From positions 248,001 to 312,000 of the forward strand of contig NZ_JACHZR010000002.1 of the NCBI RefSeq assembly GCF_014193695.1: a stretch of DNA of 64,000 nt. The letters are read 5' to 3'. Each line of letters starts with the position of its first letter. Position 1 is the first letter of the stretch. A program made the translations under genes and the position numbers. Origin of the DNA: Rhizobium sp. BK316. Its GTDB lineage: Bacteria; Pseudomonadota; Alphaproteobacteria; Rhizobiales; Rhizobiaceae. The notes below the pieces were generated by a model. That model was not told the origin of the DNA. It did not search any database and was given only the letters and a program-made list of their open reading frames with translations. Positions 56,705-64,000 of this stretch are shown here, piece by piece.

Positions 56705-58258
56705 ATGCAGATGAATTCGATGACGACGGGTGCGCTGGATAACGGGGAAGCTGCACCGCAGTCTTTCGGTTCCATTCACCTGAGCGCAACGGAAGAAAAG
56801 GGTGAGATGAAGCATGGCGTTCTCTTCGAACGCGTCAGCGCGCGTCTGAAGGCACAAGTCGGTCCTGACGTCTACGCAAGTTGGTTTGCGCGGCTCAAGC
56901 TTCATTCGGTTTCCAAGAGTGTCGTCCGTCTCACCGTTCCCACGACCTTTCTGAAGTCGTGGATCAACAACCGGTATCTCGATCTCATTGTTGGTCTGTT
57001 CCAGGCTGAAGATCCCGAAATCCTGAAAGTCGAGATCCTTGTGCGCACGGCAACCCGCGCCGGTACGAAGGCGCTGGACGATGCAGTCTCCGTCGAGCCG
57101 GTCACCCAGCCCACCCAGCTTCGCCGCCCGGCTTCGGCCCAGCCGGCGGGGCAGATCGTCCAGCAGGCTGTTTCGGCCGCCGCTGCGGCGCGCCCGGCAA
57201 GTGTCGGTTCGCCTCTTTTTGGCTCGCCGCTGGATTCCCGCTTCACTTTCGACACCTTCGTCGAGGGCAGCTCCAACCGTGTGGCGCTCGCCGCCGCCAA
57301 GACTATTGCGGAAGCAGGTCAGGGCGCCGTGCGCTTCAACCCGCTCTTCGTCCATGCGACCGTCGGCCTCGGCAAGACCCATCTGCTGCAGGCGATCGCC
57401 AATGCCGCCGTGCAGAACCCGCGTGGGCTGCGCGTCGTCTATCTGACGGCCGAATACTTCATGTGGCGTTTTGCGACCGCAATCCGCGACAATGACGCGC
57501 TGACGCTGAAGGACTCGCTGCGCAACATCGACCTCCTGATCATTGATGACATGCAGTTCCTGCAGGGTAAGATGATCCAGCATGAGTTCTGCCATCTGCT
57601 GAACATGCTGCTCGACAGCGCCAAGCAGGTCGTCGTCGCAGCCGACCGCGCACCGTGGGAGCTGGAATCGCTCGACCCGCGTGTCCGTTCGCGTCTGCAG
57701 GGCGGTGTGGCGATCGAGCTCGACGCCCCGGACTACGAGATGCGTCTCGAAATCCTGAAGCGTCGTCTGACGGCGGCCCGTCTGGAAGATCCGTCACTGG
57801 AAATCCCGGCCGAACTGCTGCAGCATGTCGCCCGCAACATCACTGCGAGCGGCCGCGAACTGGAAGGCGCCTTCAACCAGTTGATCTTCCGCCGCTCCTT
57901 CGAGCCGAACCTGTCGATCGAGCGCGTGGATGAGCTGCTGGCCCATCTCGTCGGTTCTGGTGAACCGCGTCGTGTGCGTATCGAGGACATTCAGCGTATC
58001 GTCGCGCGTCACTACAACGTCTCGCGCCAGGAGCTGGTCTCGAACCGCCGCACGCGCGTCATCGTCAAGCCGCGCCAGATCGCCATGTATCTGTCGAAGA
58101 CGCTGACGCCGCGCTCTTTCCCGGAAATCGGCCGCCGCTTTGGCGGACGCGACCATACGACGGTTCTGCACGCCGTGCGCAAGATCGAGGAACTGATATC
58201 GGGAGACACGAAACTTTCGCATGAGATCGAGCTTCTGAAGCGCCTCATCAACGAATAA
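56705..58258 (+). CDS. dnaA: chromosomal replication initiator DnaA
   Basis: A 517-residue AAA+ initiator that binds DnaA boxes and melts oriC. Walker A is [15 protein letters not shown], Walker [14 protein letters not shown], and the DNA-binding signature is [19 protein letters not shown] near the C-terminus. The start chosen ([11 protein letters not shown]) follows AAAGGCGG; an ATG 15 bases upstream is also possible but its ribosome site lies too close. An 8-bp hairpin just upstream may control translation. Confidence 0.97.
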   Translation: MQMNSMTTGALDNGEAAPQSFGSIHLSATEEKGEMKHGVLFERVSARLKAQVGPDVYASWFARLKLHSVSKSVVRLTVPTTFLKSWINNRYLDLIVGLFQAEDPEILKVEILVRTATRAGTKALDDAVSVEPVTQPTQLRRPASAQPAGQIVQQAVSAAAAARPASVGSPLFGSPLDSRFTFDTFVEGSSNRVALAAAKTIAEAGQGAVRFNPLFVHATVGLGKTHLLQAIANAAVQNPRGLRVVYLTAEYFMWRFATAIRDNDALTLKDSLRNIDLLIIDDMQFLQGKMIQHEFCHLLNMLLDSAKQVVVAADRAPWELESLDPRVRSRLQGGVAIELDAPDYEMRLEILKRRLTAARLEDPSLEIPAELLQHVARNITASGRELEGAFNQLIFRRSFEPNLSIERVDELLAHLVGSGEPRRVRIEDIQRIVARHYNVSRQELVSNRRTRVIVKPRQIAMYLSKTLTPRSFPEIGRRFGGRDHTTVLHAVRKIEELISGDTKLSHEIELLKRLINE

Positions 58259-58283
58259 TCGGTGCATGCCACCATGAACCGGC

Positions 58284-58313
58284 AGCCGGGAGTGATCCCG
58301 GCTGTTTTCTTTT
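58284..58313 (+). terminator. Rho-independent terminator after dnaA
   Basis: AGCCGGGA and TCCCGGCT form an 8-bp stem with a 4-base loop, followed by a T-rich tract. Confidence 0.85.
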
Positions 58314-58390
58314 ATAAGCGTTTTATTCTATACAGCCTCCACGTGAGAAAATTGCGTCGGTGAAGAATGTCGGCGCTCGGGAGGACATTA

Positions 58391-59473
58391 ATGAGTTTTG
58401 AACGGATTGCCGTGATCGGCCTGGGCAAGGTCGGGCGGCTGGCGGCAACGCTTTTGCATGAGGGCGGCTTCGAGGTTATCGGCGTCGATGCGCAGCCGCC
58501 CGTGGGCGACCTGCCCTTCAAATGCCAAACCGGTGATATCACCGACGTCTCCGTCATCGGCGAGCTGCTGTCGGGCGTCGAGGCGGTCCTGTCCTGCCTG
58601 CCCTACCACCTGAATATCGAGTTGGCCCGCGCCGCTCATCTTGCCGGCATCCACCATTTCGATCTGACCGAGGATGTGCCGACCACCAATTTCATCATCG
58701 AGCTTTCCAAGACCGCTCGCGGGCTGATGGCGCCGCAATGCGGTCTGGCGCCGGGTTTCGTCGGTATCGTCGGCGCAAGCCTCGCCGATGGCTTCGACCG
58801 CTGCCGCTCGATCCGCATGCGCGTCGGCGCTCTGCCACAGAACCCGACCGGACTTCTGGGTTATGCCTTCAACTGGTCGCCGGAAGGCGTGGTCAATGAA
58901 TATCTGAATGACTGCGAGGTCATCGAGGGCGGCGTGCGCAAGCTCGTCTCGCCGATGGAATGGCATGAGACGATTTATGTCGGTGGCGTCAAGCTGGAGG
59001 CTTTCACGACCTCTGGCGGTCTCGGCACCATGTGTGACACCATGCTCGGCAAGGTCGATAACCTCGATTACAAGACGATGCGTTATCCCGGCCACATGGA
59101 GCTGATGAATTTCTTCTTCCATGAGCTTCTGATGCGCGACAGGAGACAGCTCGCCGGTGAAATCCTGACCAACGCCAAGCCGCCGGTCGATGATGACGTC
59201 GTCTATGTACATGTCGCGGCCGAAGGCACGATCAATGGTGCCCTGCGTCGCAAAGAGTTCGTGCGCGCCTATTATCCGATCGAGATTGCCGGCGCGCGGC
59301 GCACCGCGATCGCCTGGACGACCTCGGCGTCGGTGGTTGCCGTCATCGAGATGGTCCGCGACGGCTTGCTGCCGGCCAGCGGCTTCCTGCATCAGGAGCA
59401 TATTCCACTGGAGATGTTCCTGAAGACGCCGACGGGTAGTCTCTTCAAGGCAGGAGCTACCAGCCGGGATTAA
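58391..59473 (+). CDS. saccharopine dehydrogenase family protein
   Basis: A 360-residue NAD(P)-dependent protein starting MSFERIAVIGLGKVGRLAATLLHEGGFEVIGVDAQ, a Rossmann loop. The middle contains APGFVGIVGASLADGF and VSPMEWHETIYVGGVKLEAFTTSGGLGTMCDT, as in saccharopine dehydrogenase-like and lysine-metabolism enzymes. The exact reaction is uncertain. The start was chosen from the GGGAGGAC site. It is followed by an interspersed repeat. Confidence 0.85.
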   Translation: MSFERIAVIGLGKVGRLAATLLHEGGFEVIGVDAQPPVGDLPFKCQTGDITDVSVIGELLSGVEAVLSCLPYHLNIELARAAHLAGIHHFDLTEDVPTTNFIIELSKTARGLMAPQCGLAPGFVGIVGASLADGFDRCRSIRMRVGALPQNPTGLLGYAFNWSPEGVVNEYLNDCEVIEGGVRKLVSPMEWHETIYVGGVKLEAFTTSGGLGTMCDTMLGKVDNLDYKTMRYPGHMELMNFFFHELLMRDRRQLAGEILTNAKPPVDDDVVYVHVAAEGTINGALRRKEFVRAYYPIEIAGARRTAIAWTTSASVVAVIEMVRDGLLPASGFLHQEHIPLEMFLKTPTGSLFKAGATSRD

Positions 59474-59519
59474 AGCAATTCCAGTAAACCTGCGTAGCGG
59501 TCTTGCGTCCGGATTGCTC
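59474..59519. repeat. interspersed palindromic repeat, related to the one after gshB
   Basis: Arms AGCAATTCC and GGATTGCT enclose CTGCGTAGCGG-TCTTGCGTCC. The order and wording match the module at 18677-18718 closely (CAACTCC...GTTTTGCGTCCGGAGTTG). It lies between two genes, as in the other copies. Confidence 0.65.
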
Positions 59520-60403
59520 TAAGCCGTCGCTTCCGAAAGCAGCCAGCGCCGGAACGCTGCGACCGCCGGGCGCTCCAGCGCTGTGCCTGGATAGACCAGA
59601 TGGTAGGCAAGCTTGCTTGTGAGCCCCAGTGGAAAGGGTGCCACAAGCCGGCCTTCGGCAAGCTCCTTCTCGATGAAGGAGCGGCGCATCAGCGCCACAC
59701 CGAAACCTGACTTCATCGCTTCGAAAGCGCCATTGCCGTCGCTGAAGATCGGACCGCGGGAGGCATCGACTTTCGTTGCGCCCGCGGCCGCCAGCCAGAG
59801 CTGCCAGTCGCGGCGGTAGACGTCGTGGATGAGCTGATATCTGGCGAGATCGTCGGGCGAAGGATCTGCGCCAAGCGCTGTGGCAATTGTCGGTATACAG
59901 ACCGGTACCAACTCGTCATCGACCAGCCGTTCGCTGATCAGCCCTTCGTAGCCGCCAAGTCCATGGCGGATGGCGAGATCGATTCCATCGCGTTCGAAAT
60001 CGAACATGCGATGGGAGGCGCTGATGCGGACATCGATGTCCGGATGCATGTCCTCGAACCGCTGAAGCCGCGGCAGCAGCCAGTGCGTTGCAAAACCTGC
60101 CGTACAGGTGAGCGCCAGCGCATTGCCGCGCCGCCGTGCGGTCAGCGATGCCGTTGCCTCGCGCACGAGCTGGAAGGCGGTGCGCAACGTCGCGAAATAA
60201 TCGCGGCCTTCCGCGGTCAGCAGAATTTGCCGGGTCCGCCGCTCGAAAAGCGAGACGCCGAGCGAAGCCTCGAGGTCGCGGATCTGCAGGCTGACAGCGC
60301 CGGGCGTGACATGCAGCTCATGTGCCGCCTGTGTCATGCTCAGGTGACGCGCCGTCGCCTCAAAGGCGCGCAGGGCCGATAGCGAGGGCAGCGGATCATT
60401 CAT
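59519..60403 (-). CDS. LysR family transcriptional regulator (GcvA type)
   Basis: A 294-residue LysR protein of the GcvA group: LPSLSALRAFEATARHLSMTQAAHELHVTPGAVSLQIRDLEASLG is the helix-turn-helix. It is divergent from a frameshifted DMT transporter gene 142 bases away and probably regulates it. Its stop is at the edge of the interspersed repeat. Confidence 0.92.
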   Translation of the reverse strand: MNDPLPSLSALRAFEATARHLSMTQAAHELHVTPGAVSLQIRDLEASLGVSLFERRTRQILLTAEGRDYFATLRTAFQLVREATASLTARRRGNALALTCTAGFATHWLLPRLQRFEDMHPDIDVRISASHRMFDFERDGIDLAIRHGLGGYEGLISERLVDDELVPVCIPTIATALGADPSPDDLARYQLIHDVYRRDWQLWLAAAGATKVDASRGPIFSDGNGAFEAMKSGFGVALMRRSFIEKELAEGRLVAPFPLGLTSKLAYHLVYPGTALERPAVAAFRRWLLSEATA

Positions 60404-60545
60404 GGTTTAGCTCAGCTCAATCATAGAAAAAGAAATGCTCGTTTGTCAGGTGATAAGGAATACTAATAAAAACTGATATTTCTGGCAAATATGCGTGGGT
60501 GCGCCGCGAAGAACGCTTTAGCAGAATTCGATAGAGGAGATTGTC

Positions 60546-61465
60546 ATGGCACTGCAGAAATCCATGGGCGCCGTAGAATGGGCCATGCTGATCGTCTTGT
60601 CGCTTCTCTGGGGCGGGTCCTTCTTCTTCAACGGCATTCTCGTGAAAACACTGCCGCCGTTCACGATCGTGACTGGACGTGTTCTGCTTGCCGCTATCGC
60701 GCTCAATCTGATCGTGCGTGCCATGGGCCACGCCATGCCGCGCGACAGGCAGAGCTGGATCGCTTTCTTCGGCATGGGCTCTTGAATAATATGATCCCCT
60801 TCTGCCTGATCGTCTGGGGCCAGACGCATATTGCGAGCGGCCTTGCGTCGATCCTCAACGCCACGACGCCGCTCTTCGCCGTGATCGTTGCCCATGTGCT
60901 GACGGCGGATGAAAAGTTGACGGTAAACCGTCTCTTCGGCGTGATCGTCGGATTTGCCGGCGTTGCCTACATGATCGGCTTCGACGCTTTGAAGGATCTC
61001 GGCTCGAACGTGCTTGCCCAACTCGCGGTCCTCGGTGCCGCCTTCTCCTATTCGCTGGCTGGCATCTGGGGACGGCGATTCCGCCGGATGGGCCTTGCGC
61101 CGCTCATTCCAGCCGCCGGACAGGTGACGGCTTCGACGGTATTGATGCTGCCGATCGCCCTGGTCGCCGACCAGCCTTGGACGCTCGCCATGCCCTCCGC
61201 CGAGACTTGGCTGGCGCTATCAGGCCTTGCGATCCTCTCGACTGCCGTGGCCTACGTGCTCTTCTTCCGAATCCTGGCCACTGCAGGTGCCACTAACCTG
61301 ATGCTGGTGACCTTCTTGATCCCCGTCAGCGCGATTCTTCTCGGCGCGGCGGCTCTCGGCGAGCAGTTGCAGCTCAAGCATCTGATCGGCATGGCCCTGA
61401 TCGCGGTCGGCCTTGCGGCGATCGATGGGAGGCTCGTCAATCTGGGGAGGAGACGCGTCGCCTGA
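60546..61465 (+). pseudogene. DMT transporter (EamA), frameshifted by one base
   Basis: The first part, MALQKSMGAVEWAMLIVLSLLWGGSFFFNGILVK, ends abruptly at AFFGMGS with a stop near 60785. The second part continues in the next frame as LLNNMIPFCLIVWGQTHIASGLASILN and completes a normal EamA protein of about 306 residues. One missing G in the run at 60776-60778 accounts for the break. This is either a pseudogene or a sequencing error, like the LysR gene at 27.9 kb. It is divergent from a LysR gene. Confidence 0.85.
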
Positions 61466-61469
61466 CGGT

Positions 61470-62666
61470 TCAGCAGGCGAGGTCCGCAACGACGGAATCA
61501 AGGATGAGCATGCCTGCCGGCGTACAGCGCAGGCGGGAATTGCCGATCCGCTCGATGAAGCCGTGCTCCAGTAAAAACTCTTCGCGTTTCGGATCGGGAT
61601 CGCGGCCGGAAAGCTGCTGCCAGCGGGCAAGGTCGACGCCTTCCTTCAGACGCAGCCCCATCAGCAGCAATTCATCGGCCTGCTCATCGAAACCGAGACG
61701 CTCTTGCTCGATGATGCCGTGCCCGTCGCGTTCGACGAGCTCCAGCCAGGCTTCCGGCTTGCGTTCCGTAGCAGTCGCGATCTTTTCTGGCCCGCGTGTC
61801 AGGCGCCCATGCGCGCCGGGGCCGATGCCGGCATAGTCACCATAGCGCCAGTAGGTGAGGTTGTGGCGGCTCTCCGCGCCGGGTCGGGCGTGGTTGGACA
61901 CTTCATAAGCCGGCATACCTTCGCGCTCGGTGATCTCTTGCGTGGCTTCGTAGAGCGCCGCCGACTGGTCTCCGTCAGGCACGATCAACTTTCCGGCCTT
62001 GTGGAGACCGTAGAACGGTGTGCCTTCCTCGATGGTGAGCTGATAGAGCGAGAGATGGTCGACAGCGTAGGAAATGGCTTCTTTGAGTTCCCGCTCCCAT
62101 TCTTCCACCGTCTGGTTCGGGCGGGCATAGATCAGGTCGAAAGACATGCGCGGGAAGATGTCGCGCGCGAGCTTGATCGCCTTCAGCGCATCGGCGACAT
62201 CATGCAGCCGACCGAGGAATTTAAGATCGCGATCGTTCAGCGCCTGCACGCCGAGCGAGACACGATTGACACCTGCGGCGCGATAGCCGCGGAAGCGTTC
62301 CGCTTCGACGCTGGAAGGATTGGCCTCCATCGTGATCTCGATACCGTCAGGAACGTGCCAATGCCGCGAGATGCCACCAAGGATCGCGTCGACCGTTTCC
62401 GGCTTCATCAGCGAGGGCGTACCGCCGCCGAGAAAGATGCTGGTCACCGTCTTCGGCCCGCTCATCTGGCGGGCCGTTGCGATCTCCTTCAGGAAGGCCG
62501 CGACGTAGCGTTCCTGATCGACTGGCTGATGCCGGACATGGCTGTTGAAATCGCAATAGGGACACTTCGCCGCGCAGAAAGGCCAATGCACATAGATCCC
62601 GAAACCGGGCTCACCGGTATCGGGCAGAAGCTTTGCATCGCGCATCAGTGCAGGCGACTCGATCAT
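61470..62666 (-). CDS. hemW: radical SAM family heme chaperone HemW
   Basis: A 398-residue radical SAM protein related to HemN but usually a haem chaperone. The 4Fe-4S motif CAAKCPYC lies near the N-terminus (FGIYVHWPFCAAKCPYCDFNSHV), and SIFLGGGTPSLM and GVNRVSLGVQALNDRDLKFLGR follow. A TTG start two codons upstream is possible. It lies 15 bases after rdgB, in the conserved rph-rdgB-hemW order. Confidence 0.94.
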   Translation of the reverse strand: MIESPALMRDAKLLPDTGEPGFGIYVHWPFCAAKCPYCDFNSHVRHQPVDQERYVAAFLKEIATARQMSGPKTVTSIFLGGGTPSLMKPETVDAILGGISRHWHVPDGIEITMEANPSSVEAERFRGYRAAGVNRVSLGVQALNDRDLKFLGRLHDVADALKAIKLARDIFPRMSFDLIYARPNQTVEEWERELKEAISYAVDHLSLYQLTIEEGTPFYGLHKAGKLIVPDGDQSAALYEATQEITEREGMPAYEVSNHARPGAESRHNLTYWRYGDYAGIGPGAHGRLTRGPEKIATATERKPEAWLELVERDGHGIIEQERLGFDEQADELLLMGLRLKEGVDLARWQQLSGRDPDPKREEFLLEHGFIERIGNSRLRCTPAGMLILDSVVADLAC

Positions 62667-62681
62667 GTTCAAAGCTTGGCC

Positions 62682-63326
62682 TTATGCTTCCAGGCAGGTT
62701 TCGACAAAGAGCTTGAAGGCACGGGCACGGTGCGACAGAGCCTGCGGCTTGCCGATATTCCATCCGTGCTTTTCTTCCGCGCTCATCTCGCCGAAAGTGA
62801 CATCATAGCCTTCCGGCTGGAAGACCGGATCATAGCCGAAACCCTGTATTCCGCGCGGCGGCCAGGCGACCGTGCCTTCCACTTCGCCGCGGAAAAGCTC
62901 GGTATGGCCATCCGGCCAGGCAAGGCAGAGCACGCTGACGAAACGGGCAGTGCGCTGCTCGGGCTTGGTGGCGCCGGCCTTTTCCAGTGCTCTCTCGACC
63001 TTCTCCATGGCCATGTTGAAATCGCGGCTGCCGTTACCGGTCTCCGCCCAGTCGGCCGTGTAGACGCCGGGATCACCGCCGAGCGCATCGACTACGAGGC
63101 CTGAATCATCAGACAGGGCCGGCAGGCCGGAGGCTTGCGCCGAGGCGAGCGCCTTGATCGTCGCGTTCTCCTCGAAGGTCGTCCCGGTTTCCTTCGGTTC
63201 GATGAAATTGAGCTCGGCAGCTGATTTGGCGGTAAAGCCCAGCGGCCCGATCAGATCCTGGATCTCGCGGATCTTGCCCTGGTTATGGCTGGCAACAACA
63301 ATGGTCTTGGTTTCGAGCTTACGCAT
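62682..63326 (-). CDS. rdgB: XTP/dITP diphosphatase
   Basis: A 214-residue housecleaning enzyme that hydrolyses dITP, XTP and related purine triphosphates. Motifs are [34 protein letters not shown] and [12 protein letters not shown]. It lies between a VOC gene and hemW; rph is the next gene upstream after the VOC gene. Confidence 0.95.
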   Translation of the reverse strand: MRKLETKTIVVASHNQGKIREIQDLIGPLGFTAKSAAELNFIEPKETGTTFEENATIKALASAQASGLPALSDDSGLVVDALGGDPGVYTADWAETGNGSRDFNMAMEKVERALEKAGATKPEQRTARFVSVLCLAWPDGHTELFRGEVEGTVAWPPRGIQGFGYDPVFQPEGYDVTFGEMSAEEKHGWNIGKPQALSHRARAFKLFVETCLEA

Positions 63327-63335
63327 AAAATATCC

Positions 63336-63752
63336 TTATTCCATGCCCCAGATTTTCGCTTCCGCGCATTCCAGGCTGTTGCCGCTGGGATCGCGGAAAT
63401 AAATGGATCGGCCGCCCTGCGGCCAGTGAACCTCGGATTCGATAGCGGTGCCGGCAGCCTTCAGCTTCCTGGCCATCGCATCGAGATCATCTCCCGAAAC
63501 CCTGAAGCAGGCATGGCCCTTTCCGGTCGTGCCATGCGGCGGAACCTGCAGGCTGTCAGGCGCCGGCGGCTTCACCGTTTCCTCCGGGTTGAAGATCAGA
63601 AGCACGCCCGGCCCGCAGCGGAAGAACACATGGCGGTTGCCCGAACGTGTAATCTTCTCAAGGCCCAGCACATTCCCGTAAAAAGCTTCGGCCGCATCGA
63701 GATCGGTCGCGTAAAGCGCAGTTTCGAGAATGCCTTCGATGGGTTGTGCCAT
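63336..63752 (-). CDS. VOC (glyoxalase/bleomycin-resistance) family protein
   Basis: A 138-residue VOC fold protein. The start MAQPIEGILETALYATDLDAAEAFY was preferred because GGGGCGGGC precedes it; an upstream frame adds 14 unlike residues. Metal ligands may lie in GILETALYA, HACFRVSG and FRDPSGNSLECAE. It is inserted between rph and rdgB. Substrate unknown. Confidence 0.87.
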   Translation of the reverse strand: MAQPIEGILETALYATDLDAAEAFYGNVLGLEKITRSGNRHVFFRCGPGVLLIFNPEETVKPPAPDSLQVPPHGTTGKGHACFRVSGDDLDAMARKLKAAGTAIESEVHWPQGGRSIYFRDPSGNSLECAEAKIWGME

Positions 63753-63826
63753 TGCCCGCCCCTTGTCCGACCTCGCCCCCGGAAGCAGGGACATGGAAAT
63801 TCACTGGCGAGGCTTGAATGGAAGCC

Positions 63827-64000
63827 TCAGGCGATCGCCTGCTTTTGCAAGTCGACCAGTTCGGTAATGCCTGCCTTGGCAAGGCCCATCAGCGAAGAGA
63901 ATTCCTCCTCGGTGAAAGGCGTGCCTTCTGCCGTGCCCTGGATCTCGACGATGCCGCCGGCTCCCGTCATGACGAAATTGGCATCGGTCTCGGCTGAGGA
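63827..64000 (-). CDS. rph: ribonuclease PH, C-terminal end (start outside window)
   Basis: The last 57 codons of RNase PH, a 3'-5' phosphorolytic RNase that trims tRNA ends. The visible end includes [26 protein letters not shown] and [11 protein letters not shown], typical of the C-terminus. The gene runs past the right edge of the window. It is the first gene of the rph-VOC-rdgB-hemW direction. Confidence 0.92.
   Translation of the reverse strand, partial: SSAETDANFVMTGAGGIVEIQGTAEGTPFTEEEFSSLMGLAKAGITELVDLQKQAIA

Noticed and set aside
56261..57595. A 444-codon minus-strand frame over the dnaA leader and 5' half of dnaA
   Set aside because: Antisense to dnaA; no start signal or domain, so treated as a shadow.
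61704..63104. A 466-codon open frame on the plus strand over hemW and rdgB
   Set aside because: It is antisense to two well-supported genes with conserved motifs; long antisense frames are common in high-GC DNA and this one shows no domain.

Overview
The window is a high-GC, gene-dense alphaproteobacterial chromosome segment, almost certainly from a Rhizobium-type member of the Rhizobiaceae. The evidence is a rhizobial PmtA phospholipid N-methyltransferase, a UppP/NDUFA9/DUF1330 neighbourhood, rpsT next to dnaA with dnaN about 41 kb away, the mutM-ubiE-ubiB and rph-rdgB-hemW blocks, an Irr-like iron control element, and three short interspersed repeats of a kind common in rhizobial genomes. 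No tRNA, rRNA, CRISPR array, IS element or phage gene was seen.

Layout. 1-3.6 kb: an iron-linked imelysin / di-heme oxidoreductase / imelysin operon on the minus strand. 3.7-24.5 kb: mainly housekeeping (RsmB, RlpA, QueG, UppP, PyrF, PmtA, DnaN, RsmI, YraN, GshB, YifB, CysK, Dps). 24.5-36.7 kb: GNAT-Dut, PrfC, a frameshifted LysR gene beside a GST gene, trehalose synthesis (OtsB-OtsA), an S10 peptidase, a GntR/MFS pair under a 39-bp perfect palindrome, an unannotated small transcript with a 23-codon frame, and a class II glutamine amidotransferase. 36.6-43.7 kb: CoaBC, transporters, an SDR/LysR pair and a GFA protein. 43.7-51.1 kb: a six-gene minus-strand catabolic cluster. 51.2-64 kb: UbiB, UbiE, MutM, enoyl-CoA hydratase, RpsT, DnaA, a saccharopine dehydrogenase-like protein, a frameshifted DMT transporter, HemW, RdgB, a VOC protein and the end of RNase PH.

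The most interesting region is the cluster at 43.7-51.1 kb. At first sight it looks like histidine utilisation, with HutH-like and HutU-like genes, but hutI, hutG and hutF are absent. The HutH-like lyase has Cys-Ala-Asp where the MIO cofactor triad Ala-Ser-Gly should be, and Leu in place of the catalytic Tyr. The HutU-like protein has Ala in place of the signature Cys. Between them lie a DUF917 (S-methyl-thiohydantoin desulfurase family) gene, an M20 carbamoylase and a hydantoinase-type amidohydrolase. Together these could convert a histidine betaine such as ergothioneine or S-methylergothioneine to glutamate. MIO would not be needed, because trimethylammonium is already a good leaving group. 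This is inference from residues and gene content and has not been tested.

Other points: two genes (a LysR regulator and a DMT transporter) are each broken by one missing base in a run of G, which may be assembly error; two short gene remnants (RidA-like and NmrA-like) lie between intact genes; and several strong palindromes mark likely operators.
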